Shown here piece after piece: positions 1 to 5,864 of a stretch of 6,020 nucleotides of DNA. The position numbers and the translations under genes were made by a program. The stretch is from Fusobacteriaceae bacterium (GTDB lineage Bacteria > Fusobacteriota > Fusobacteriia > Fusobacteriales > Fusobacteriaceae): NCBI GenBank assembly GCA_030625925.1, contig DAOUPY010000106.1:1-6020 (forward strand), written 5' to 3'. The notes below the pieces were generated by a model, which saw only the letters and a list, made by a program, of their open reading frames with translations, was not told the origin of the DNA and ran no database searches. The number at the start of each line of letters is the position of its first letter. Within the stretch, counting starts at the first letter, position 1.

Positions 1-2
1 TG

Positions 3-77
3 GACATAGACGCTAAATTTAAATCTGGGAATGGGGAACTGGATATAATGCTGGAGACCTTTATACTGGAGATATAG
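3..77 (+). CDS. Possible 3' end of an upstream gene (partial, perhaps frameshifted)
   Basis: One frame is open from the window edge to a TAG at 75-77 and reads DIDAKFKSGNGELDI followed by a less protein-like tail. The next frame reads NAGDLYTGDIDSF from about position 47, then runs into the palindrome and stops at 116-118. Joined, the two stretches would give a Gly/Asp-rich beta-repeat pattern (GNGELDI then AGDLYTGDID). That resembles the repetitive style of DUF4097-type putative adhesins. A single missing A near 45-50 would explain the break. The piece is too short to identify; the family is a guess, and the stretch could be non-coding. Confidence 0.28.
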   Translation, partial: DIDAKFKSGNGELDIMLETFILEI

Positions 78-182
78 ACTCTTTCCTTGTTGTCGTTTTC
101 CCGATTGACGAGTGCTAAAATTTCTTCTAGTTATAAGAAAACTTCGTACTCGTCAATCGAGAAACTATACAAAGGAAGAGTC
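77..182. repeat. 106-nt imperfect palindrome, MITE-like or intergenic repeat
   Basis: The outer arms begin GACTCTTTCC (77-86) and end GGAAGAGTC (174-182). The inner arms are a perfect 12-bp match, CGATTGACGAGT (102-113) against ACTCGTCAATCG (148-159). The centre folds again, TTTCTT (121-126) with AAGAAA (135-140) around an 8-nt loop. The whole segment can therefore form one long hairpin with a few mismatches and bulges. It has no coding capacity. This nested design is typical of small non-autonomous elements and intergenic repeat families, but no clear target-site duplication is visible. It sits directly before the queH ribosome site, so it would lie in the queH leader or between two cotranscribed genes. 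Confidence 0.7.
113..121 (+). promoter_or_regulatory. Weak candidate extended -10 promoter for queH
   Basis: TGCTAAAAT fits an extended -10 (TG-n-TAAAAT), with the hexamer at 116-121. No good -35 lies 16-18 nt upstream. It is inside the palindrome and points toward queH, about 70 nt from its start codon. It is the only promoter-like site seen before queH in the window. AT-rich DNA gives such matches by chance, so queH may instead be read from an upstream promoter. Confidence 0.25.
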
Positions 183-183
183 A

Positions 184-190
184 AAAGGAG
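184..190 (+). promoter_or_regulatory. Ribosome binding site deciding the queH start
   Basis: AAAGGAG lies 7 nt before ATG 198. This favours that start over an in-frame TTG at 87, which lies inside the palindrome and would add a 37-residue tail with no counterpart in the family. Confidence 0.85.
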
Positions 191-197
191 AAAAATT

Positions 198-848
198 ATG
201 AATAAACCAAAAATAAACTATCAAGTGATTTTGGAAAAAAAGATAGAAGAGATAGAAAAATTAGATTATGTTCCGACTTTGTTGCTGCATTCGTGCTGTG
301 CACCCTGTGGATCATATGTACTAGAGTATCTGGCAGATTATTTTAAGATTACAGTATATTACTATAATCCAAATATAACTTTTGGTGATGAATATCAAAA
401 AAGATATATTGAACAACAGGAATTTATAAAAATTCTCAATAAAACAGCTAAAAATAAGATAGAGTTTTTAGGTGGGGAATATGATACCAATGAATTTTAT
501 GATAAGGTAAGGGGGCTCGAAACTGTAAGAGAGGGAGGAGAACGTTGTTTTCAATGTTTTGATCTGAGACTTACTCAAACAGCTAAAATGGCTGTGGAAT
601 TAAATTTTGATTATTTTACTACAGCACTTTCTATCAGCCCATTAAAAAATGGGCAAAAAATAAATGAAATTGGGATAGAGTTAGAGGAACAGTTAGAAGT
701 TAAATTTTTAAAAGCTGACTTCAAGAAAAAAAATGGATATAAAAGGTCCATAGAATTATCTCGTGACCACAACCTTTATCGTCAAGATTATTGTGGATGT
801 GTGTATTCAAAAAAAGAGAGGGAAGAGGCTGTGAAAACACAGAAATAA
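198..848 (+). CDS. queH: Epoxyqueuosine reductase QueH
   Basis: QueH (DUF208 family) reduces epoxyqueuosine to queuosine at the wobble position of GUN-anticodon tRNAs. It is the last step of the pathway and a cobalamin-independent replacement for QueG; it acts in the cytosol on tRNA. The 216-residue protein has all the expected cysteine motifs. These are HSCCAPCGSY (C33, C34, C37), GGERCFQCFDLRL (C117, C120) and DYCGCVYS (C199, C201). The paired cysteines and the CxxC are known in the family to bind iron-sulfur and metal centres and to carry redox chemistry. The length is normal for a single-domain QueH and nothing is missing. The start is set by the ribosome site at 184-190. It converges on the minus-strand gene downstream, and no other queuosine gene is in view. 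Confidence 0.95.
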   Translation: MNKPKINYQVILEKKIEEIEKLDYVPTLLLHSCCAPCGSYVLEYLADYFKITVYYYNPNITFGDEYQKRYIEQQEFIKILNKTAKNKIEFLGGEYDTNEFYDKVRGLETVREGGERCFQCFDLRLTQTAKMAVELNFDYFTTALSISPLKNGQKINEIGIELEEQLEVKFLKADFKKKNGYKRSIELSRDHNLYRQDYCGCVYSKKEREEAVKTQK

Positions 849-899
849 ACTTTATCTCTGTATCTTATAATTATAAAGCCTTATCTCTTGTCAAACCTA

Positions 900-935
900 A
901 TGCAAATCGCCCCCATCTTGGGGGCGATTTTGCAT
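900..935. terminator. GC-rich hairpin, probably a bidirectional terminator
   Basis: ATGCAAATCGCCCCCA (900-915) pairs with TGGGGGCGATTTTGCAT (919-935) across a TCT loop. The stem is 16 bp with one bulged base. The core CGCCCCCA/TGGGGGCG is followed by ATTTT on the plus strand and by ATTTG on the minus strand, so a short U tract exists both ways. It lies about 50 nt after the queH stop and 18 nt after the stop of the convergent gene, where a shared terminator is expected. Confidence 0.8.
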
Positions 936-936
936 G

Positions 937-954
937 CAACGTCGTGTTGTTTTT
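937..954 (+). terminator. Small second hairpin with T tract
   Basis: CAAC (937-940) and GTTG (946-949) flank a GTCGT loop and are followed by five T (950-954). It could back up the larger hairpin for plus-strand transcripts. It overlaps the first bases of the stop codon of the convergent gene. The stem is only 4 bp, so a role is uncertain. Confidence 0.3.
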
Positions 955-1942
955 ATACTATTTTATAGAGTTCATCACTTTCTGGTTCAGAGACATCTGA
1001 TCTTTGACCTTGAGAGCTATACATAAATTTTTCCTCTATATTTTGTGTAAAATAACCTATTTCAAAAGCAGGGATCTCATCAAATATTAATTTTTCCAAT
1101 AGTTCATCTTTGTTTTCGGGAGATACAACTATGAGCATTGACCCACTAGAAATTAATTTTAATGGATCGATCTTATAATAATTACAAATCTTATGAGTAA
1201 CTTCGGAAACATTCAGTTGATCTTCATAGATAGTCACTCCTAATTTAGAAAGTTCTGCAACCTCCCAGACAGCTCCTAATATCCCACCTTCAGTTACATC
1301 ATGCATTCCCTTAGATAGTTTTGAAGATAACAAGCCTTCTTTGACTACACTGGTTAAATCCATCATAGATTTTGCATAGTTAATTTCACTTTGAGACAAG
1401 ACAGCTTTTAACTCTTCTTCTTTTTCATAGGCTATTATAGCAGTTCCTTCTATTCCTGTTCCTTTGGTCAGTAATACTATGTCTCCCTCTAAAATTTCTT
1501 CTTTATCTTCATAATGAGCCTTAGTTCCAAATCCCAGTCCTGTTACAGAGACTATAACCTTGTTTACAGCATCGGTAATTTCCGTATGCCCTCCTAAGAT
1601 ATCAATATTTAACTTTGTACATTCTGACTCCATGTCTACCATGATATTTTGCAGGTCTTCGACACTAGTAGATGGAGGTGCTAATATAGTTACCATGATA
1701 CCCATGGGCTCTACTCCTGTAGTTGCCAAGTCATTACAGGTTATATTTACAGCTAGTTTTCCTATCTCGGAAACCGCTCCAGTTATGGGGTCACTGCTGA
1801 CATAGCATACCTTTTCCCCTAAATCAATGGCAGCACAGTCGTCTCCTATTCCTGGTGAATTTAAAAACTCCTTTCTTTTTTTCTTTATATTGTTAAATAT
1901 TACCTCTTTTAGTTGTGAAGCAGTCAGTTTTCCTATTTTCAT
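953..1942 (-). CDS. AIR synthase-related protein (HypE/ThiL/PurM superfamily)
   Basis: This 329-residue protein is a full-length member of the ATP-binding superfamily that includes PurM, SelD, ThiL and HypE. It shows PGIGDDCAAI (residues 30-39, nucleotide/metal site), SSDP (49-52), NITCNDLATTGVEPMG (66-81), ILGGHTE (115-121), LTKGTGIEG (158-166), GMHDVTEGG (212-220, the DxTxGG motif of the second domain, D215) and SSGSMLIVV near the C-terminus. The overall form is closest to HypE. It ends in DELYKIV, so it lacks the C-terminal cysteine that HypE uses to turn a carbamoyl group into a nitrile. No hydrogenase or other hyp gene is adjacent. It is likely an ATP-using enzyme whose substrate I cannot name. 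ATG 1942 is chosen as start; an in-frame TTG directly upstream (1945) is possible. Confidence 0.85.
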   Translation of the reverse strand: MKIGKLTASQLKEVIFNNIKKKRKEFLNSPGIGDDCAAIDLGEKVCYVSSDPITGAVSEIGKLAVNITCNDLATTGVEPMGIMVTILAPPSTSVEDLQNIMVDMESECTKLNIDILGGHTEITDAVNKVIVSVTGLGFGTKAHYEDKEEILEGDIVLLTKGTGIEGTAIIAYEKEEELKAVLSQSEINYAKSMMDLTSVVKEGLLSSKLSKGMHDVTEGGILGAVWEVAELSKLGVTIYEDQLNVSEVTHKICNYYKIDPLKLISSGSMLIVVSPENKDELLEKLIFDEIPAFEIGYFTQNIEEKFMYSSQGQRSDVSEPESDELYKIV

Positions 1943-1952
1943 CAATATTCAT

Positions 1953-1958
1953 CCTCTC
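1953..1958 (-). promoter_or_regulatory. Ribosome binding site of the HypE-like gene
   Basis: GAGAGG on the minus strand lies 10 nt before ATG 1942 and 7 nt before TTG 1945, so spacing alone does not settle the start. A third start-like ATG at 1952 is out of frame. Confidence 0.6.
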
Positions 1959-1986
1959 AAATTTTAAATTTAATTGTTATAAAAAT

Positions 1987-1995
1987 ATTATAGCA
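1987..1995 (-). promoter_or_regulatory. Extended -10 promoter for the HypE-like gene
   Basis: The minus strand reads TGCTATAAT, a perfect -10 (1987-1992) with the extended TG (1994-1995). No good -35 is found at 16-18 nt, which extended -10 promoters tolerate. The start point would be near 1980, giving a leader of roughly 38 nt. Confidence 0.65.
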
Positions 1996-2017
1996 TAAAG
2001 AGGGATAAGGTAACTCC

Positions 2018-2089
2018 TTTTTTATAGTCTAGATGTAAGGTCGCGTTGCTTTTTTTTAGTCTCTAGAAGGATCTATTTTTGAGATTCTA
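2018..2089. other. Middle of the divergent control region: short repeat and weak hairpin
   Basis: Two similar T-rich blocks end in TCTAGA, one at 2018-2033 (T-run, ATAGTCTAGA) and one at 2050-2067 (T-run, AGTCTCTAGA). Next is a possible hairpin, TAGAAGGATCT (2064-2074) with AGATTCTA (2082-2089), an 8-bp stem with a 3-nt bulge. The block lies outside both predicted promoters. It could be regulatory or the debris of an older insertion; no gene or known RNA is seen. Confidence 0.25.
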
Positions 2090-2108
2090 TGAAACCCCTG
2101 CCAAATAA

Positions 2109-2132
2109 AGGTTTTAATTCTTGATAAAACCT
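2109..2132. promoter_or_regulatory. Perfect 8-bp dyad over the -35 box, candidate operator
   Basis: AGGTTTTA (2109-2116) and its exact reverse complement TAAAACCT (2125-2132) are separated by 8 nt. The right arm overlaps the -35 hexamer at 2121-2126. A dimeric repressor bound here would block the promoter of the rightward operon. No regulator gene is in the window, and the dyad matches no operator I recognise. Confidence 0.45.
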
Positions 2133-2149
2133 GTAGAATATAGTATTAT
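2121..2149 (+). promoter_or_regulatory. Sigma-70-type promoter for the U32-lspA operon
   Basis: TTGATA (2121-2126) and TATTAT (2144-2149) are separated by exactly 17 nt, each one mismatch from consensus. Transcription would start near 2156, about 31 nt before the first start codon. The leader is too short for a riboswitch. Confidence 0.75.
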
Positions 2150-2186
2150 ATTAGGTAAATAAAAATTTAAAAATAGAGGTGGAAAG

Positions 2187-4322
2187 ATGAAAATAATTGC
2201 TCCTGCAGGAGATATAGAGAGAATGAAAGCAGCCATAAAAGGTGGTGCAGACGAAGTTTATTTAGGACTCAAAGGATTTGGGGCCAGAAGATCAGCTATC
2301 AATTTTACAATTAATGAATTAAAAGATGCTATTGATTATGCACATTTAAGAGGGGTAAAAGTATTACTGACATTAAACACAATTATGAAAGATAGTGAGT
2401 TAGATTCTTTATACATGAATCTATCTACACTATACGAACATGGATTAGATGCTGTAATCGTGCAAGATCTGGGTGTTTTTAGATATCTAAAGGATAACTT
2501 CAAAGATTTGGAGATCCACGGAAGTACTCAGATGACTGTAGCTAACCATATTGAAGCTAACTACTTATATAACTTAGGGTTTAAAAGAGTCGTTTTATCT
2601 CGTGAGCTTAGTTTTGAAGAAATTAAGACTATCAGAAAAAAAACTAAGATAGAATTAGAAGTATTTGTATCTGGAGCTCTATGTATATCTTATTCTGGAA
2701 ATTGCTATATCAGTAGTTTTATAGGCAGCAGAAGTGGTAACAGAGGAATGTGTGCTCAAGTCTGTAGAAAAAAATATACAACAAACAAAGAAGAAAGCGG
2801 ATATCTCCTTAGCCCAAAAGACCAGATGTTAGATAAGGTTGAGATCGAAAAACTAAAAAGTGTAGGTATAGACGCAATTAAAATAGAGGGAAGAATGAAA
2901 TCTCCTAACTATGTCTATGAGATGGTAGGAAAATATAGCGATATCTTGATAGGAAAAGACGGGGATCATCACCCTGAAAAAATATTTAACAGAGGATACT
3001 CAAAGGGATATTTTTATAAAAATGACAGTGATAAGTTGATGAATAGTCAATATGCTTCTAACTATGGATACAGTATTGGTGATGTCAGAGGAAGAATCTT
3101 AAAATTAAATACCACAGTTATTTTAGGGGACGGTATAGCTTATTTGGATAAAGATATGAATATATTAGAAGGGGAATACCTAAATCAGATCATCATCATG
3201 GGAAAAAAGGTAAAGGAAGCTAAAAGGTTGGACCTGATCAATATCTACCCACCTAAGGGAACTAAATTTATCTATAAGACATTTGATAAAGCGTTAAACG
3301 ACAGTATTGAGTCTACATTGAAAACTGCAAAGGGCAGGATGTCTGTCGGTGGAAAGTTTTCTGCACATGTAGGAGAACCTCTGAGATTTGATATCTATGC
3401 AAATGGAATAACTCTATCAGTTATAGGAGACGTATTGGAAGAGGCTAAAAAAAGACCGTTGGATAATGAAACTATCTTTGAAAAATTAGGAGAGATGGGT
3501 AACTCTACATTAAAATTATCTACTTTAGATATCCAATATGATGGAAAAGCCTTTGTTTCATTAAAAACTCTGAAAGATATAAAGAGATGTGCCATAGAGA
3601 AATTTGAAAATGAATACTTAGCCACTACTAGGAGAACATTAGACAGCCATGTGATTGTTGGATTTACACCTACAATAAGCGAAAATGACTATAAAACTAC
3701 AGTTGCTGTATCTGTTGTAAACAAAGAACAGTTTAAAGTTGCAAAGGAATTTGGGATCAAAAAAATCTACTATAGAGGTCCTGAAGTAGCTAAGGAATCC
3801 AATTTAGATAAGATCGATATAAAATCTAGGTTAGCTTCTAATCTATATCAATTAATACAAAATGAAAATGATACGGTATCTGTAGATTACAACTTTAATA
3901 TAGCTAACAGTAGATCTATAGAGGAATTTTCTAGAATGAAAAATGTAGGAGTTATCTATCTGTCTCCTGAATTTGATCTAGACTACTTGAGTACTCTAGA
4001 GCTAAGCAAGTGTGGAATGATGGTCTACGGTCACCTTACAGGGATGTATATAGAAAATCTTAATGTAGAAGCTAAAGATTTAACCAATGAAAATGGAGAT
4101 AATTTTAAACTTCATACCAATAAATTAGGTAACACACAGGTCTTCTTAGAAAATCCTATGAATGTCATCTCCAGGATCGATAAATTAAAGGATTTGGGAC
4201 TAGCTGAAGTAAGATTAGACTTTGTCTTAGAATCAGAGTTTGAGATGAGAAAAATATTGGAAAGTATCAAGACAGGTATAGGAGAGTATGTGCCTTATAA
4301 CCTGCACAAAGGAGTATTTTAA
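2187..4322 (+). CDS. U32 family protein, long RlhA-like form
   Basis: The protein has 711 residues and starts at ATG after AGAGGTGG (2175-2182). Residues 1-200 form the U32 domain, opening with IIAPAGDIERMKAAIKGGADEVYLGL. A full U32 signature runs ExF(x2)GALC(x4)GxCxIS at 158-176, followed by GSRSGNRGMCAQVCR. The four cysteines C166, C173, C189 and C193 are those expected to hold an iron-sulfur cluster. FNRGYSKGYF (267-276) leads into the middle (DUF3656-like) region typical of RlhA. The C-terminal part (about 480-711) matches the extra domain of long U32 proteins. Although named peptidases, characterised members hydroxylate RNA (TrhP on tRNA U34, RlhA on 23S rRNA C2501) or ubiquinone precursors without oxygen, using prephenate or related donors. 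The length (RlhA about 650, TrhP about 450) points to the RlhA side; the exact substrate is unproven. It is first gene of the operon. Confidence 0.88.
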   Translation: MKIIAPAGDIERMKAAIKGGADEVYLGLKGFGARRSAINFTINELKDAIDYAHLRGVKVLLTLNTIMKDSELDSLYMNLSTLYEHGLDAVIVQDLGVFRYLKDNFKDLEIHGSTQMTVANHIEANYLYNLGFKRVVLSRELSFEEIKTIRKKTKIELEVFVSGALCISYSGNCYISSFIGSRSGNRGMCAQVCRKKYTTNKEESGYLLSPKDQMLDKVEIEKLKSVGIDAIKIEGRMKSPNYVYEMVGKYSDILIGKDGDHHPEKIFNRGYSKGYFYKNDSDKLMNSQYASNYGYSIGDVRGRILKLNTTVILGDGIAYLDKDMNILEGEYLNQIIIMGKKVKEAKRLDLINIYPPKGTKFIYKTFDKALNDSIESTLKTAKGRMSVGGKFSAHVGEPLRFDIYANGITLSVIGDVLEEAKKRPLDNETIFEKLGEMGNSTLKLSTLDIQYDGKAFVSLKTLKDIKRCAIEKFENEYLATTRRTLDSHVIVGFTPTISENDYKTTVAVSVVNKEQFKVAKEFGIKKIYYRGPEVAKESNLDKIDIKSRLASNLYQLIQNENDTVSVDYNFNIANSRSIEEFSRMKNVGVIYLSPEFDLDYLSTLELSKCGMMVYGHLTGMYIENLNVEAKDLTNENGDNFKLHTNKLGNTQVFLENPMNVISRIDKLKDLGLAEVRLDFVLESEFEMRKILESIKTGIGEYVPYNLHKGVF
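4308..4314 (+). promoter_or_regulatory. Ribosome binding site of the methyltransferase gene
   Basis: AAAGGAG lies inside the last codons of the U32 gene, 12 nt before ATG 4327. The spacing is long but it is the only good site. It rules out the in-frame upstream ATG at 4288, which lies before it and would add 13 residues ahead of the zinc ribbon. Confidence 0.65.
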
Positions 4323-4326
4323 ATTT

Positions 4327-4974
4327 ATGAAATGTAATATATGTGAAAACGAAGATCTTCATCTTATTGAGGTAAAAAATAAATCTGGATTAAAAAAATA
4401 CCATAAATGTAAAGAGTGTAATTTCATTTTTATAGATAAGGCACATATTTTAACTCTCGAAGATGAATGTAAGAGGTACGAGGTCCATAACAACGAGATT
4501 TCAGACCCCTCATACCGATCTTATTTTAAAAAGTTTTTAAAATACATAGAAAATGATCTAGATAAAAATAATACCATCCTAGACTATGGATCAGGACCCC
4601 AGCCAGTGTTAGCAGATGTTATGCTGGAATATGGATATAAGGTCGATATCTACGATAAATTTTTCTACAATAAAAAAGATTATCTAGACAAAGAATATGA
4701 TGTTATCATATCTACGGAGGTCTTTGAGCATATATATAACCCAATAGAAACTCTAAATACTTTACTCTCTACTTTAAAGAAAAATGGTAAATTAATCCTC
4801 ATGACTGCTGTTTCTCCTCCTACCGATGAGGAGTTTCAAAGATGGTGGTATATCCAAGATCCTACCCATGTTGTATTTTTTAGTAAAAATACTTTTGAAG
4901 CTATAGGCAGGAAATATGACTTAAACATCATAAAATATAATTATAAGAATATTATAATTTTCCAGAGGAGGTAG
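4327..4974 (+). CDS. Class I SAM-dependent methyltransferase with N-terminal zinc ribbon
   Basis: This 215-residue protein starts with a CxxC...CxxC zinc ribbon (C3, C6, C28, C31). A short linker (HNNEISDPSYRSYF, about 54-67) leads to a Rossmann-fold methyltransferase. Motif I is ILDYGSGPQP (84-93), with the acidic residue after strand 2 in VDIYD (106-110). Motif IV is YDVIISTEVFEHIYNP (124-139), and a late DPTHVVFFS motif follows a WWY stretch. The DPxY linker, GSGP, EVFEH and DPTHVVF together mark a recurrent bacterial family of unassigned substrate. The start codon is 4 nt after the U32 stop, so the two are cotranscribed and probably coupled in function. The EVFEH histidine resembles the UbiG/CmoB-type small-molecule and RNA O-methyltransferases, but this does not fix the substrate. 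Confidence 0.85.
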   Translation: MKCNICENEDLHLIEVKNKSGLKKYHKCKECNFIFIDKAHILTLEDECKRYEVHNNEISDPSYRSYFKKFLKYIENDLDKNNTILDYGSGPQPVLADVMLEYGYKVDIYDKFFYNKKDYLDKEYDVIISTEVFEHIYNPIETLNTLLSTLKKNGKLILMTAVSPPTDEEFQRWWYIQDPTHVVFFSKNTFEAIGRKYDLNIIKYNYKNIIIFQRR

Positions 4975-4976
4975 AT

Positions 4977-5864
4977 ATGAAGATTAAATTATTTTTACTT
5001 TATATAGTTGTTGTAATCATTAATTTTTCTCAATTAGAGGATAGAGTAGTTCTAAAAAATATTGAATTAAAAGAAATTGAAGAAAAAGAAGAAAAAAAAA
5101 TAGCAGCTGAATATAATATTCAAATTAGATTAGAAATAAAAAATATGGTAAAAGGCACACATAAAGAAATTCATTTACTCCATCTATCCGAAGTTCAAGC
5201 AATTCCAGGAGAAAAACTAGTACCTAGAGTGGTCTACAGTATGGACAATGTATCTTTGAGAGGTTTAAACATTCCTAAAAAGAAAAAATTATTCTTTGAA
5301 ATCATGATACCTACAGCTATGATTGTGGTAGAAGAGATCGAAGAGGTCAGGGAAAGTTTAAAATTAATTATGGATGGTAAGAGGGCAGGAGATGAAGAAT
5401 ATCTTTCAAAAATGTATATTAAATACAGAGTTAAAGAAAAAGACATCGAAGTTTTATATCACAAATTAAAACCTGTCCCTATATCTATTCTACTTTCTCA
5501 AGCCATTTTAGAAAGTGGCTGGGGTACCTCTAGATTTTTTGAAAAAGCAAATAATATATTTGGTGTATGGTCAGTAGATCCTACCGAACCTAGGATAAAA
5601 GCTGGAGAAGCCAGGGTAAATAAACAGGTCTACTTAAGAAGCTATCCTACATTAAAAGAATCTATGGCTGATTATATGAAACTGTTGGCTAGACACAAAG
5701 CCTATAGTGAATTCCGTGAAAAACTCCAGATAACAGATGACTATAAGATCTTAGTTCCCAAATTAGACAAATACAGTGAGATGGAAGAAATCTATATCAA
5801 TAGACTTCTGGCTACCATTGAGCATAATAAATTATACCAATACAATGGGTATGAATTTGAATAG
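4977..5864 (+). CDS. Bax-like glucosaminidase (GH73-type), membrane-anchored or exported
   Basis: The protein has 295 residues. Residues 3-18 are hydrophobic after a KIK start and look like a signal peptide or uncleaved anchor; no clear signal peptidase or lipobox site is seen. A Lys/Glu-rich helical stretch (about 25-60) and an unassigned region to about 140 follow. The C-terminal half is a glucosaminidase domain related to Bax and the FlgJ lysozyme domain. It has ISILLSQAILESGWGTSRFFEKANNIFGVW, with E179 in the ESGWGTS motif as the likely catalytic acid, then YLRSYPTLKESMADYMKLL, typical of the family. It should cut glycan strands of peptidoglycan outside the inner membrane. AGAGGAGG (4964-4971) lies 5 nt before the ATG, and only 2 nt separate it from the methyltransferase stop. 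Length is close to E. coli Bax (about 270). Confidence 0.85.
   Translation: MKIKLFLLYIVVVIINFSQLEDRVVLKNIELKEIEEKEEKKIAAEYNIQIRLEIKNMVKGTHKEIHLLHLSEVQAIPGEKLVPRVVYSMDNVSLRGLNIPKKKKLFFEIMIPTAMIVVEEIEEVRESLKLIMDGKRAGDEEYLSKMYIKYRVKEKDIEVLYHKLKPVPISILLSQAILESGWGTSRFFEKANNIFGVWSVDPTEPRIKAGEARVNKQVYLRSYPTLKESMADYMKLLARHKAYSEFREKLQITDDYKILVPKLDKYSEMEEIYINRLLATIEHNKLYQYNGYEFE

Noticed and set aside
87..197. N-terminal extension of queH from a TTG at 87
   Set aside because: It would translate the palindrome, has no family match, and a strong ribosome site sits before ATG 198.
77..197. PreQ1 riboswitch before queH
   Set aside because: The pathway makes it plausible, but no preQ1 pseudoknot motif with its A-rich tail is present; the fold is a simple long palindrome.
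868..896. Minus-strand promoter (TTGACA and TATAAT) reading into queH antisense
   Set aside because: The two hexamers are only 13 nt apart, too close for a normal promoter, and the region is the queH 3' flank.
791..1000. Small plus-strand gene after queH
   Set aside because: It overlaps the queH end, runs through the terminator and has no ribosome site or protein-like composition.
1560..1805. Plus-strand reading frame inside the HypE-like gene
   Set aside because: It is the antisense shadow of conserved motifs (GGHTE, NDLATTG) of the minus-strand gene.
1997..2023. Plus-strand terminator with T run in the divergent spacer
   Set aside because: The stem relies on several G-T pairs and overlaps the minus-strand promoter; no upstream plus-strand gene needs it.
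3395..3625. Minus-strand frame inside the U32 gene
   Set aside because: Antisense shadow of a clearly coding region, with no start signals.
5234..5446. Minus-strand frame inside the glucosaminidase gene
   Set aside because: Antisense shadow; its hydrophobic look comes from Lys/Glu-rich codons read backwards.
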